Part shown: piece after piece, positions 1 to 10,736 of the stretch | Position numbering within the stretch: position 1 is the first letter of the stretch | How the letters are laid out: each line of letters starts with the position of its first letter | DNA from: Polydactylus sextarius | Lineage: Eukaryota; Chordata; Actinopteri; Polynemidae | Assembly (NCBI GenBank): GCA_016801845.1 | Contig: CM028914.1 | Coordinates: 20,969,272 to 21,033,271, forward strand | Length of the DNA stretch: 64,000 nt | Direction: 5' to 3' | Position numbers and translations under genes: made by a program | The notes under the pieces: generated by a model | What the model saw: the letters and a program-made list of their open reading frames with translations, nothing else | What the model was told of the DNA's origin: nothing | The model's database searches: none

Positions 1-421
1 GATCATAAAATAATATGCACATTAATCAGAAATGAAGCCAGTTGCCTGTCTGCCCAAATAAGTGTTCAGGGTGCTCTCCTGAAGGGAGCGTCTTTGTAGA
101 AATGAAGGACTGAAGAGGATTCAGCTTTTATCAGTATGTTCCAGTATCAGTCCACAGAGAGCGTGTTCTCTGAGTTCCTGGCTTTTGTTCAGGAAAAGCA
201 GAGTTTTATCGCACAGACTCCAACTCACTGGAGTTTTACAATCTCTTTCTGTTGTGGAACATGTTTTAAGCTACTTCTGATATCACATTGAAAATATTTA
301 CCTTGTGCTTTTTGAGTTCTGGAATCTGACTTTTACCGCATTGTGCTGTGAAGTCTATACGGCTAATTGTGTTCTATCTTTCTGTCTGTCTGTCTGTCTG
401 TCCTCCCACCGCTGCTGGCAG
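1..421 (+). other. usp25: 3' part of the last usp25 intron
   Basis: Sequence before the last coding exon of the first gene. No open coding exon is visible here. It ends in a strong acceptor: a long pyrimidine tract made largely of TCTG units, then CCTCCCACCGCTGCTGGCAG, with the AG at 420-421. Confidence 0.75.
381..403 (+). repeat. (TCTG)n microsatellite inside the acceptor pyrimidine tract
   Basis: Five to six TCTG units lie immediately before the splice acceptor at 420-421. The repeat supplies much of the polypyrimidine tract, so its length could influence acceptor strength. Confidence 0.9.
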
Positions 422-594
422 CCAACCTCCAGGAAAAGCTCACCGACTTCCTCCCCAAGTTACTGGACTGCTCGACGGAGATCAAAAGCTTCCACGATCC
501 TCCCAAGCTGCCCTCCTTCTCCACGCTGGAGCTGTGTGAACGATTCAGCCGCGTCGTGGCCGCACTCGGCAGGGTGCCCAGCGAGGGGAGATGA
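422..594 (+). CDS. usp25: Last coding exon of ubiquitin carboxyl-terminal hydrolase 25 (partial; 56 C-terminal residues)
   Basis: USP25 is a cytosolic cysteine protease that removes ubiquitin from substrates, with roles in ER-associated degradation, TRAF/innate signalling and tankyrase stability. Only its C-terminal tail is here; the catalytic USP domain lies upstream of the window. The exon starts in phase (two bases of a split codon), reads NLQEKLTDFLPKLLDCSTEI and so on, and ends ...ALGRVPSEGR with TGA at 592-594. The segment is helical and charged, with an acidic/hydrophobic pattern around LLDCSTEIKSFHDPPKLPSF and ELCERFSRVV. From memory this matches the vertebrate USP25 C-terminus, which ends in a similar ELCERFAR...R-TPADGR form. 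USP28 is the related alternative. The downstream mir-99a/let-7c/mir-125b cluster favours USP25, its human neighbour. Confidence 0.82.
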
Positions 595-1275
595 GCTCCG
601 ACGCGTGGCCGCACACCTTTTCCCTTTTCACAGGCCCGACCCCCGGGCACAAATCCATGGACCTCTCTTAACCCACGCCTTCCTTATAAATCCAGGGGTC
701 ACTCGCTTCTAGCTGTTATCCCTCTGTTACTCTTTTGCTGCTATAGGTTTTATCGTTCTAAATATTATTTTACTTTTATTTGAAGCAAAACACAACAGAG
801 GAAGGAGGAGGAGAGGACAGACTGTTGGGAGGGAATACAGGAATGTGAGAGGAGAAGTTGATGGAAAAAACAGTGGCAATCCTGCAGTGGTTGAAAGCCA
901 AGCACATTCTGCTTCAGCTTTGTCAAAAACAAAGAGTTTGAGGGTTTTTCATAGTTTATTATTGTTGTTGTTGCTGTTTGATTCAAGCTTCTCCAACCAC
1001 GCTCATAGCCCCTTTCTGAAGCACCCTTCTCTGCGTGAAGAGGATCACCCTGCTGCTCTGCCTCCAGTTTGGTACAGTATTACCATGTTTTGTTTTATTT
1101 TTCTAAGGAAGTAAGGAAGAGAGCCTTGAGATTTATCCGCGGCTCAGAGTATCTCAAATGGGTCTCATGTCTTTGTGGACTGCGCCAGAATGACATGTTT
1201 TAAGTGCTGTGGTAGACGGCCACGGACTTTCTGTGGCTTGTTAATAAATTGAGAGAATAAAATTTTATTTATGGC
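595..1275 (+). other. usp25: 3' untranslated region of usp25
   Basis: Follows the TGA at 592-594 and runs to two overlapping poly(A) signals. It has stop codons in all frames and no acceptor/donor pair suggesting another exon. A run of purine-rich sequence lies at about 790-850. Cleavage is expected at roughly 1265-1290. Confidence 0.7.
1243..1261 (+). terminator. usp25: Two AATAAA polyadenylation signals
   Basis: AATAAA occurs at 1243-1248 and again at 1256-1261, followed by a T-rich stretch. This is the best candidate 3' end of usp25, about 650 nt after the stop codon. Confidence 0.7.
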
Positions 1276-2489
1276 CCTTTTAGGCCAAATAAACAAAAGT
1301 TCTGCCTGATGTTGATTTTTACTTCGCTCGCACAAAAAATATTTCGTGCTGATGTTATTCTAAACGTTGCACAACTTTGTACAACATGGAACGTCTTTGA
1401 CTGGAGACATTACGGGGACAGACGAGGTTCAGTGTCCTGCTTTACGTCACGCTGACATCATGTGCTGTTTCTGTCCAACCTCTAATACACCAGCGAACAA
1501 GTCCTTCATAACACTCACTCACTGTTATCCTGCTGCAGTAAATCAGTTGGTAATACAGCTAATTATCAGCAGACTTTCATTAACAATACAAACTCCAGAA
1601 CCCACAGCATGTGGCCAAATATAATAAAAATAAATAACGCAGACTCCATTCTTGCTGCTTTGAAATGGATATTTCTTTAATGATAAATTTTCGGCTAATT
1701 TCCTGGACTAACACTAATTTCCGGCACACGGGTCACTACAAACAACCCATGTGATGAATACAGGAAACACTTTGAGAAGCCTTTTCAAAACACTGCGGCC
1801 ACCATTGTTCAGATCGTACCATGTAAGCTATCTTTCAAAACTGAATATTGAATATAATAAACTGCAAAGCTGTGTTTTCAATTTTACTCCAACTCAGATG
1901 AATGTGATTGTGTGTTTGATCTGATCGTGTTCAGAGTGTCACAGTTATCAGTCAGGTGCACACATCACATATACATCGCTTTGTCATGACATTATTTTTT
2001 TAGACGGGTAAAAATAAATTACCTGGCAGTCAGTTTACAGTTAAAATAATGACTTTGTTTCCTCACAAAATAACAATGATACATGAGAACCCTACACTCA
2101 AATGTATGATCTTTGAAGTGAAAAAATAAATTTGTAAATATATAGACGTGTAGTTCTGGTATGTGAAGTGACAGGTTGAATGTGTTGATAAAATAAGACT
2201 TAATGATACATGTATACTTTGTCTCCTTTGACATGAATGTGATCACAGAATAATGACCCAAATTTTTTTGCACACACTCAAATACCTTTGGTTGCGCCTG
2301 ACAAGCTGCCTGACAAACATCGCGTCTGATGGTTTGAAACATTTGCGCTGCGTCTGTCTATTAGGAATTTAACAACTGCTTGTGCGTTCCTTCACGTCTG
2401 TCTGTACCAGTGCTGCGCCGTCAATCGGCAGCTTGTCTGCTGCAGCTGCATTTGCCTCTTTTGGCCGTTTCATGCCTCAGCGCCAGTAA
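1276..2489. other. Intergenic, no gene seen
   Basis: AT-rich unique-looking sequence. Open frames here are short, lack splice context and have no recognisable domain. I see no RNA gene or clear repeat. Confidence 0.6.
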
Positions 2490-2735
2490 ATAGCCGTGGA
2501 CCGGGGCACGTTTTCAGGTCATCTGACCGTCGGCCACATTCTCACAGTGATACAGAGTGATATCTCTGTAACAGCTCCAGGGAATCCCTTCAAATTTTGG
2601 CACAAACATTTACTTGGACTCGGGGCTGAAGTGATTTAATTTTGGTGGTTAAAGGTGAAGGTCACAGTGACCTCATAAAACACGGTTTAAACACGGCCTG
2701 GACCCAAGAATTCCACATGCTAATTAACTGTAAGT
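2490..2735 (+). repeat. Degenerate dispersed teleost repeat (estrogen-response-element carrier)
   Basis: The text from 'ttcaggtcatctgaccgtcgg' through 'cccttcaaattttggcacaaacatttacttggactc', 'ttggtggttaaaggtgaaggtcacagtgacctc' and 'aagaattccacatgctaatta' matches, with decay, a repeat I recognise from many percomorph genomes. I cannot name its class with certainty; it has no coding capacity here. Confidence 0.65.
2659..2673. promoter_or_regulatory. Perfect palindromic estrogen response element inside the repeat
   Basis: AGGTCACAGTGACCT is an exact 6-3-6 inverted repeat, identical to the vitellogenin A2-type consensus ERE. It is preceded by AAGGTGA, giving an additional nuclear-receptor half-site. 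Binding is not shown by sequence alone. Confidence 0.6.
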
Positions 2736-2989
2736 GGACTGGTTAGTGGAGGCAAATAGCCGCAGGGCAGTAATTTGATCATTCTGTTTTATCAACGAGC
2801 CACGTTTGCAGCCACACGCCTGTCATAGCTTCTTTTATTGGTGAGCCAACGTCTCTGCTCACAAACTGTTCAGCATGAAAATCCTGGTAATGGAAACAAC
2901 TCTTCAAACACTGGGCACATATTGACATGTTCAACTTGATCCTAAGCTCAAGCTTTTTTTTTTTTTTTCTATGTAAAAATGTTTCCATC

Positions 2990-3110
2990 TTAAGAGTGGT
3001 GGAAGAAATATTCAGATCAGAGCAGCGTGAAAATACTCCAACATTAAAACCCCATCATGAAGGATCAGCAAAATGTACTTAAGTATCAAAGTCACTTAAA
3101 CACTGTGTGA
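2990..3110 (+). repeat. Degenerate 'acttaagta' dispersed teleost repeat
   Basis: 'gagtggtggaagaaatattcagatc', 'aaaatactccaacatta' and 'aaaatgtacttaagtatcaaagt' follow, in order, the blocks of a very common percomorph interspersed repeat. It is decayed and internally deleted. Confidence 0.6.
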
Positions 3111-4972
3111 CTGACTTCATATGACATCATGAGCCTGTTTGCATCTGGTTGAGGTCACATTTAAATACATACAGTTGGGTATTTTAGTTGAGTGAGGGCT
3201 GGAGCCTTCAAGGAAAGTGGGCACTTTTTACTCATTTTTCTCTTGATCTGCACAAATGACACGTGGGTTAATGATAAGAAACAGCGGCTGTAGCTTTTGT
3301 GTTAAAGTATTTTGTTTGGTTGTTTGGTACTGATGACTGACAATGACTCAGCATTTTCATGTTCCACCTACATCGACACAAAGATAGTCATGGTCAGTGG
3401 ATGCTGGTGGATTTCAGCACCGTTTTGACTCACATTCATTAACACAGCAAGAAATGTCACTGTTATTTCCCCCAGAATTGTTCTTTGTGTTCATGTTAAA
3501 TATCCAGTCTGACTCCAGGATCCTTCCTCAGTTTGTATCCAAGCAAACAAAACCAAATCACACAAAGCATCTCTCTCTGACTGAGACAGCAGGAAGGTAA
3601 ACTGAGTCAGTCTGTTATTACTGTACTGTTGCACTGATCTTTGAGGTGGGTCTTACAAAGGCCCCACATCATTTGTTAACTTGCTGAACCTTGTTCCTGG
3701 TGACTCACTCAGTCTGGTCCACACTCAGATCCTTCACTGTCTGAGATGCTAGACTCTGTGACACCTGATACACTGTCCCGCCGCCATCTGTCTGAAGATC
3801 AATAATCTGCTGCTGCTCTTCTGAAGTCATATGAACTGTATGTGAAGCTGAACGTCGTCCTTGTTTTCCCTCATTTTTAAAAACACCAGGGCAGAAGTTA
3901 TCAGTTGTATTGTTCTGTGTGTGTGTGTGTGTGTGTAACCACCTCTGAGTTGGCCTTTTGATAGACCTATCTAAGTAGACCTTGCTGGGTTGCAAATGTT
4001 TATGGGGCGTTCACTATAATTATTGGCAGCAGTATCCCCTAATTTTGCTCATTATTTCCATTGACTTGAAGTGGGGCATGAAGCCAAGTTCTCTGATGAT
4101 TATAGAGGAGAACCGGGGGCAGTTTATACAGACCATGATACTGATGGACAGGCTTAATTAGTGGTTTGAACTGGTTTCCCAACAGCGTCCAAATTTAAAC
4201 CCCACAGACCCAATTCATGACCTGCAGTTGTCTGGGTGTGTGAGGGAGGGGGTGGGGGGCAGCTGAAACAATATAGAAACCTGAGCCAAGTTCTTTCTGA
4301 TTCTATATTCAACAAGCATAGTAATTAATGGGAAACATAATCAAACATATGTCAGAATAATTTTACTGAAATATACGACGATTATAAATACTTGATGTAA
4401 AAGTGAGTTGGTATCATCCGGTAGTTTTACAGCACATTACGGCAGTTTACGGCAAAACCAGACAGGATTTGTTTCCATGGCAACATGATGCTGTGTTGTT
4501 TTCCCACATAAACACTGCGGTGCCCAAACCCCACAGGGCATACGTTTATGTTTATATTGTCTTGCCTAAGCTGCGATTTGAGCTAAGAAGTAGAAGCCAC
4601 ATATTTCCCATGACATACTGAATGTGTTCAAGTGTCTTATTTACAGTATGTGTGTGTGCAACAGTATGTTGGTTCTAAATGCTGCCTCCTGCAGCACCTT
4701 CCCTCAGACAATGTATTTGGCTTTAACACATTTCACTCGTAGATTTTAGATAAATACTAACATGTTGATTTTAACACAAATAGAGGATTCAAGTGTAGCA
4801 TCAACTGTGACTGTGTGAGTGCTCTAAGACTGAGGCTGAACTAAACTCAGGAGACACTATGAGATCAGAACACACACCTCCCACCCTCTGTAAATACAAC
4901 CTAACATTTTATTCAGCTGTATCTGCAGCACAGCCTCCAGCCATGATCCAGTCAGGTAGAGAGAGGAAGTTA
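3111..4972. other. Intergenic, no gene seen
   Basis: No splice-bounded open frame and no RNA gene were recognised. It contains one TG microsatellite (listed separately) and otherwise unique AT-rich sequence. Confidence 0.55.
3915..3936. repeat. (TG)11 microsatellite
   Basis: Uninterrupted TG dinucleotide run. Confidence 0.95.
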
Positions 4973-5420
4973 TTACAGTTACATTTAGTCATTTGTCAGA
5001 GGCTTTTATCTAAAGTGACTTACAAGTGAGTGCCAACATTAAGCCTCAGTGCAGTAGGAGGCATTCAGGAAGCAGACAAGATCTAACAAAGCTTAGATCA
5101 GTTTGATAAGATGAAGGAGATAAGGTAAGAAGGTCTCTAGTCCAGAAAGAGGAAGTGCTGGTTAGAGATGTTAGGGTGTTAGAGGAGTTAGGAGAGAAGA
5201 TGTTCTCAGAAGAAACAAATCTTTAAAAGATTCTTCACGATACCTCTTTATCTTCAAGAATCCTACTTTGCTCTGAGAAGGAGCATGAGACTGTATGACT
5301 GGGTTCAAGTAGATGCTGTAGAGCTAGAAGTCTCTCTGTAGGCAGCATGAGTGATGGGAGCAGCCATGTATAGCCAGTGGAGGTCGATGAGCAGCAGGGA
5401 CATGAGTCCTTTCCAGTTTA
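4973..5420 (-). repeat. Dispersed teleost repeat, probably the non-coding part of the adjacent LINE-like element
   Basis: Begins with 'acagttacatttagtcattt...aggcttttatctaaagtgacttacaa', a widely dispersed teleost motif. It continues with 'cagtggaggtcgatgagcagcagggacatg' and 'cacatccgctgcgttccagac', which I recognise as later parts of a fish repeat. It abuts the reverse-transcriptase remnant at 5421-5775. Orientation and family are uncertain. Confidence 0.5.
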
Positions 5421-5775
5421 TCAGAGGCCACATCCGCTGCGTTCCAGACTATTGTGTGTGTGAAGGGAGAAATGCTGGAGGGACATTGTAGCAGTCAAGT
5501 GCCAGATGATATCATGGTCTGTACCAGGGGCTGGGAAACTTACTGAGTCAGGTAGGGTCTGATTTTTGTTATGTTGTCGATGCAAAGTGACAAAACCAAG
5601 AGACAGATGCGACATGGTCAGGAAAGAACAAGAACTCATCATCAAATATGACACCCAGGTTTCTTGCAAGCTGATATCTGTGCTGAAGTCACAGGATGAT
5701 GCAGGAATCACCAGATAGAGTTGGGTGTAATCTACATAGCAGTGGTAAGAGAAACCATGATCAGTATCAGCCATG
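5421..5775 (-). mobile_element. Decayed L2-type LINE reverse transcriptase fragment
   Basis: On the minus strand, the frame starting near 5774 reads HGFSYHCYVDYTQLYL. This is the reverse-transcriptase block that carries YADD in active elements, here changed to YVDY. Further on, in another frame (about 5663-5620), RNLGVIFDDEFLF and DHVASVS appear, the conserved segment that follows it in fish L2/CR1-like LINEs. The frame change, altered catalytic motif and missing 5' portion make this a dead 5'-truncated copy. Confidence 0.75.
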
Positions 5776-8700
5776 GCTGAGTAGATTGACTAGTTAACAC
5801 AGACAGTAGCCAGAAGGACAATCTCAGCAATGGAAACATGCATTTATTAGCATTTTCTTCTGCAGATTCTTGGAAATTCCAGTAAAGTTTGGACTACATA
5901 TAGATGGAAACCTGGCTAATACAAGGAACTACATGTATGAACTGTGTGTGTGGGGAACTACTGAGTTTCTGAACTCACTGTGGTGCATACTGCCAACATC
6001 CACCCATCCATTTATTTCCTGTGTTCTTAATCCCGTTGAGGGTCGTATGTTGTGGTTTGATTTGATAACATTTGATTTGATAACATAAAAAAGAAGGTAC
6101 CTGGAGATGACAAAGTATATAAATCAAAATAATTAAGAAAATGATTTTTTTTTTTTTTTTTTAGCAAAACAGTCACCAAAGCTGTAGTAGTGTCCACAGT
6201 CCACAGGCAGGGGGAATAACATGCAGTGAGCATGCTGACTGACTCTGGTACAGGAACAGATCTGTTGAGACCTCACGTCGTCTCTGCGTCTCTCCTGGCT
6301 GCAGATCAGTTTGTATGAAGTGTCAACGCAGTGATTCTGCACCAGAGGCAGCGTCAGCAGCAGCTGAGCTGAGTCAAGTCTACTTGCTGGCTTGAACAGG
6401 CCTCGATGAACTGAAAGATCTCAGTGAGAGCACACAGCTATGATGGGCCATGAGAGGAAAACACGTGTCACTCAGTCAGCATCTGCAATTCATCGCATAT
6501 GTTTCAGTTTCTATGGCTGGCAGTCTGGTAATGTATAAAAGCCAAGCAAGAGAGGAGGGACAAGACAAAGGCTTTGGTCATGTCAGAGTTTAGAGTGCAA
6601 GCATATGGCTATTTCCTGGAGGCAGTGTAGATCTGCTATGTATCAAATTTTCAACAGTCCTAACAGAAGATACTTGTTTTTTCATCTGCGTCCAGAAGTT
6701 TCCACAGCCACAGTCCTCCACAGCATATCAAACATGTTCAGTACAACAAGAAGAATATAAAGAACACGAATGTCATACAAATGCAGCATGGACAAATGTC
6801 ACCATCTGTGTTCTGTTAATATTGTTTCATGCAGATGGACAATTTCCTGTTTTATTCCATCTCAGTCTGCTGCGTTGGTGCTGAACTTTAACTATCGCTG
6901 TCACGTGTAGTAGTAGTTCAGTGTTTTGCTAAATATCGACAGGTTTGAATAAACCAGTTGAAGTGTCTGAAGCCGATAGACGTCACAAGGAACAGCACAT
7001 GGTTTTAGCTTTGCAGCAAGTAACTGTTACACAATCATTTCTTCCCGCTGGAAATTTAATTGATTCACTTTTTGATTCAGTCAGCGTCATGTGTTTGTGT
7101 GTTTGTGTTCCTTATTAAAAAAATGTGCAAAAAAAAAAAAAAAAAAAGGAAGTAGGTGTGTGATGGAAGCTCAACTTTGTGCAGCTGCAGGGGCTGATTC
7201 AGGCTCTTCAGCAGTACAACCATCAAAGTTCATGTTGCTGGCAACTGACAGGCGGCGCGTGAACACAGAGCAGCGCAGCGTTCTTCACATAGCCATTCTC
7301 AACACATATTTAACATCTTTGTTCACATTGGTCGTTAATCCCCCTTCAACTGAATATCAATTAACAAGCACCTCTTTATAGTCTGGTTTGAGAAAAAAAA
7401 AAAAAAAGGGGGGGTTCAAATCTCTGCCTGTTCACGTAACACTTAATGGTGCTTTCTTAGAGTCCTGCCTTGTTGGGCTGTGTTTTATGGTCAGATAAAA
7501 GTAGTGCAGGGGGAAAAATGCCATCTGGGCTCCGTGCCAGGGGCTGGTGTTTCACAGCAGCTACTGCCTCACACCAGGATTTGATGAGAAACTTGGTGGG
7601 AGAGGGGTACTGAGGTGAGGAGGGGAGGGGACGGGAGGGAAGGAGGGAGGCCTCTCAAGGTGCCACTTCCATGGAGACGCAGCTGGGTCAAACAAGACTT
7701 CCATCAGTGGACAAACAAAAGGAGAAGTGGTTGTGTGACTGGCTCATTAGTGGCAGCCCAGCAGCAGCCACCAAACTGCTGAGATCTGCTTCTTTGGCCC
7801 GTCAGTGAGGGCAACGCTAATCAACATCTTTTGGTAATGAGTGATGTTGAGCATAAATCTTTTCGCGTGTGATTGGCTGTGCTGTCGCTGTTGGCTTGGT
7901 TGCCAAGGAAATAAGCATCTCATTGTATGCAGCAGGCTGCAGTCTGAGGTTTTTGTTTTGTTTTTTTTTCTTTTTCCCCTGAAAATCATTTTATTTTTGA
8001 GTCAGTGCCATAACTCAAAACCGGGCATACGCTACCATCATTTGCTTTTCTTTGTTTAAACAAATTTTCGTGCCTTGATGACTTTCATTTGTCTGTCTCC
8101 GGCAGAAGTTTGAGGACAAAAGAGGCGGTGAGGTCACATCATACGTGACCATCCCTCTCAGCACTCTGTCTGTTCTCTCTAATCATAGACACAGAGACTC
8201 TTGGAGAGCATTTACTGAAAAAAAATATAAACTGTGACCGGTCAGCTTTCAAGCACAGTGTGCCACTGTGTTCACAATCTGCATTCAATCAGCACATGTG
8301 GAAAGGACCCAACATGTGTTTGCTCCGATAAGACTGTAACAGGATGAAGCACTGACATTACAAGATGCTCACGAGGGAATACGGGATTGTAGCAGAACAT
8401 GACCCATGTCCTGCTGCGGCTCTTCACTTGGTCAGTGATGAATATACGCTGATGTTTCATCAGCGTAGACGCATATTTCATGTCATAATTTCACTACGTC
8501 TAAATACACTGACACGAGGCTGAGACACTGGGAGACAGCTCTGACACTGACAAAGCACTGAACACTTTGTCCAGCAGCCACAAGAGGTCTGTTTAAAAAT
8601 AGCTCCGCAAATGAAGTGTTTGATGAGAGTGGCACAGTCACTGGTGATATACTGTTAAAACACCCGCGACAATGAGATGGCACACGTGAAATATTTATAA

Positions 8701-8794
8701 AACCAGCTTCTAGAGAGTAGACTGACTTTTATTCCATCAAAATATTATCATGTAGTCGTGTGAAAACATGAACATTTAACAACTGTGACTCACA
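5776..8794. other. Intergenic, no gene seen
   Basis: Contains homopolymers (T18 at 6145-6162, A19 at 7129-7147, an A-run followed by G-run near 7394-7415) and a GA-rich patch at 7605-7650. No convincing exon, RNA gene or repeat family was recognised in either strand. Confidence 0.5.
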
Positions 8795-8945
8795 AAGCAG
8801 AAGGATCCAATAATCTGAAGGTCTGGGGTTCGATTCCCAACTCCTCCACTCCACACGTCAAAGTGCCCTTTGGAAAAGAAGTGGCTGCTCCATGTGCCAA
8901 ATTAATAAATGAAATGTAATGTAAAGCGACTTCAGATGGTGACAG
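8795..8945 (+). mobile_element. tRNA-like SINE remnant
   Basis: GGTTCGATTCC at 8827-8837 is a perfect RNA polymerase III B box. The flanks 'aatctgaaggtctgg', 'cccaactcctccactccacacgtcaaagtgccctttgg' and 'taatgtaaagcgacttc' follow the order of a common percomorph SINE (B box, 'cctccatgctgcatgtcgaagtgtccttgg', 'aaagcgctt' tail). The A box half is missing or decayed, so this is not a functional tRNA gene. Confidence 0.7.
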
Positions 8946-9299
8946 CCTCTGCATATTTGTGTAATGACAGTAATTCTTCACTTTTCAGTGCGCTTTTGTA
9001 TTTGCAGTAAATTGCATTACAGCCTCTGTTTAATCCTCTGTAATAAGTTCTTAATGATGGGTCTTGATGAGGTAACTCTTAAGTGCTGCTCAACGCTTGT
9101 CTTTCAGGAGCGGCCAACAAGAAGTGAAGTCATGAGCACGGAGTGAAGGGAACGAAGCGTGAGCAGTAAAGCACTCCACGCATTCAGCACTCACTTTCCC
9201 AATTTACAGCAAAGTCACAATCAGCAAAAAAAAAAAAAAAAAGCCTGTTGGCTTCCAGTCAGTGAAGAAGAGGACTGATGCATTTAATATATGAAGAAA
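8946..9299. other. Intergenic, weak splice-like signals only
   Basis: An AG acceptor at 9106-9107 and a GTGAGC donor at 9159 bracket 51 nt, but with no partner exon I do not call a gene. An A-run lies near 9226-9242. Confidence 0.4.
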
Positions 9300-9665
9300 C
9301 ATTCACAGGAACCCAGAGCCATAAATCATTACCTTAAGCCCTTTCAGTCCACAGTTTTCTTCTTTAATTTGCCCTCCCTCCCCCACCTCGTGGCCCACAT
9401 CACTGAGGAACTCACTAAGAGCATTGTTCTTCCTGCCAGCTCACTTGGCATATCTAGTTTTATTTAGAACCCCGCGGCTGTTTGGCAGGAGGAGGGAATA
9501 AGCGGTGTTAAAGGTATTTATGAGGTTGTCCTCAGAGAACCTTTCTTTATATCAACAGTTTGACTAATGCATGTGACAGTAAACTTGACGTTGGCAGCGA
9601 CTATGAAGAAGTTGTCTGTGTGACTGATGTTGGTTGTGATAGCTGCCAGGCCAACATGTATTAAT
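9300..9665. promoter_or_regulatory. Candidate conserved non-coding element
   Basis: Complex, non-repetitive sequence with balanced composition and homeodomain/GATA-like words (ATAAATCATTA, AATTAATTA-type ends, ATTTATGAGG), unlike the AT-rich background. It has no coding frame. The call rests on texture only. Confidence 0.3.
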
Positions 9666-10199
9666 TACAGTAAGCTTTAAACAGGACTGATTTTTGTGAA
9701 AGACGGCATTTGGCAGCTGCCTAAATGACAAGGGTTTTTTTTTTCCAAAAGGTTTTACTTAAATAAAAATACTATATATTGTCGAGATGGTTGAAATGAA
9801 GCAAACCAAGTCTGGAAGAGAACATGACTATAACCTGAAGCATGACCACAAGTCTGAAGAGTCCCTGGTTTGACTCTTTTCTCTTTCTGCTGTTCCATCT
9901 TCCATACGGTATGTAATAAATGAACATGTTTCACATGTGTTTGTGCATAAGTGCATTTTTGTTATTTTATCTTTTTCTTTCCTTAAAGTGTCATTAAGTT
10001 TAAAGTATAATGATGTGCTCTGCCGTGGCCTAGTTAGTTCCCACACTGAGCATGTGTTAATGAAAAACACATAACACAGAAGGGCAGCAAACATTCATTT
10101 TGTAATTTAAACCCACTGTGGAAAATGTCACATATTTAATTTATAAAAATATATCTCAAACCATCACAAGATGAGTGCAGTAAGTGATGACATGACAAA
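9666..10199. other. Intergenic, nothing recognised
   Basis: AT-rich; the minus-strand open frame at 9828-10094 has no splice or domain support. Confidence 0.5.
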
Positions 10200-10460
10200 A
10201 ATCTCCAATTTACAAATGAAATTAAAACTCAGTCACTTTGAAGGCTGACAGCTGCAGCGTGCCAGGGGCACAATTTAATGCATGCAGACTGGATTTCATG
10301 CAAACCAATCACAGAGTTGAGAGGGTCCCAGTGCAGGAGTGGCCAGTGTAATCATACCTGTCTCCATGGATGTCTGTATCGCAATGAAAACTGCTGCTTC
10401 TGTTAAAACCTAATCCCGAACAGTCCCACACTGACGTCTGTGCCCTAAGATAATGCCCAG
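10200..10460. promoter_or_regulatory. Candidate conserved non-coding element with octamer and CCAAT words
   Basis: Contains TTTAATGCATGCAG and an ATGCAAA octamer-type site at 10298-10304 next to CCAATC. It is non-repetitive and non-coding. It sits about 300-500 bp upstream of the promoter candidate at 10718, so it could be a proximal enhancer. Confidence 0.3.
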
Positions 10461-10520
10461 AGGGAGCCGCGGAAAATAACAGAATAATGAAAAATAGCAG
10501 AATGTTCGCTAAAGCCTTGG

Positions 10521-10553
10521 GATAAAAAATAAATAAATAAAATAAATAAATAA
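10521..10553. repeat. (AAAT)n microsatellite
   Basis: Imperfect AAAT/AAATA repeats. Confidence 0.85.
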
Positions 10554-10717
10554 TAGCACAAATGTGGCTTTAACCGTGAAAATGTAGTTTGGAAGACAAG
10601 CGGGAGGTCAGAACATCTGATGAGGCTGACAGTGTTTTGGTTTATGTCAGCAGAACGTCAGAGTAATAACTAACAGACAGATGTGGTCAGATGTGGTATG
10701 AAGCGCCCCCTCAGTCT

Positions 10718-10736
10718 CTCCCACAATGCACCGCGG
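10718..10736 (+). promoter_or_regulatory. ZNF143/THAP11-type promoter motif
   Basis: CTCCCACAATGCACCGCGG closely matches the ZNF143/THAP11 (SBS-type) core CCCANAATGCANYGCG, which in vertebrates sits mostly within 100 bp of transcription starts. The surrounding 10700-10850 stretch has several CpGs (accgcggtt, agccgga, aaaacgcgcgccc) in an otherwise CpG-poor region. Confidence 0.55.

Noticed and set aside
422..594. USP28 instead of USP25 for the first gene
   Set aside because: The C-terminal exon alone cannot fully exclude it, but the adjacent mir-99a/let-7c/mir-125b cluster is the known neighbour of USP25, not USP28.
8343..8362. GATGAAGCACTGACATTAC, resembling the miR-143 seed region
   Set aside because: Matches only about 11 nt after the start of miR-143, and no complementary arm lies within 60 bp to form a hairpin.
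8827..8837. Perfect tRNA B box, possible tRNA gene
   Set aside because: No A box, anticodon stem or acceptor stem; the flanks match a fish SINE.
9108..9158. 51-nt exon-like segment (acceptor plus GTGAGC donor)
   Set aside because: No partner exon, promoter or conserved frame nearby; splice-like pairs this short occur by chance.
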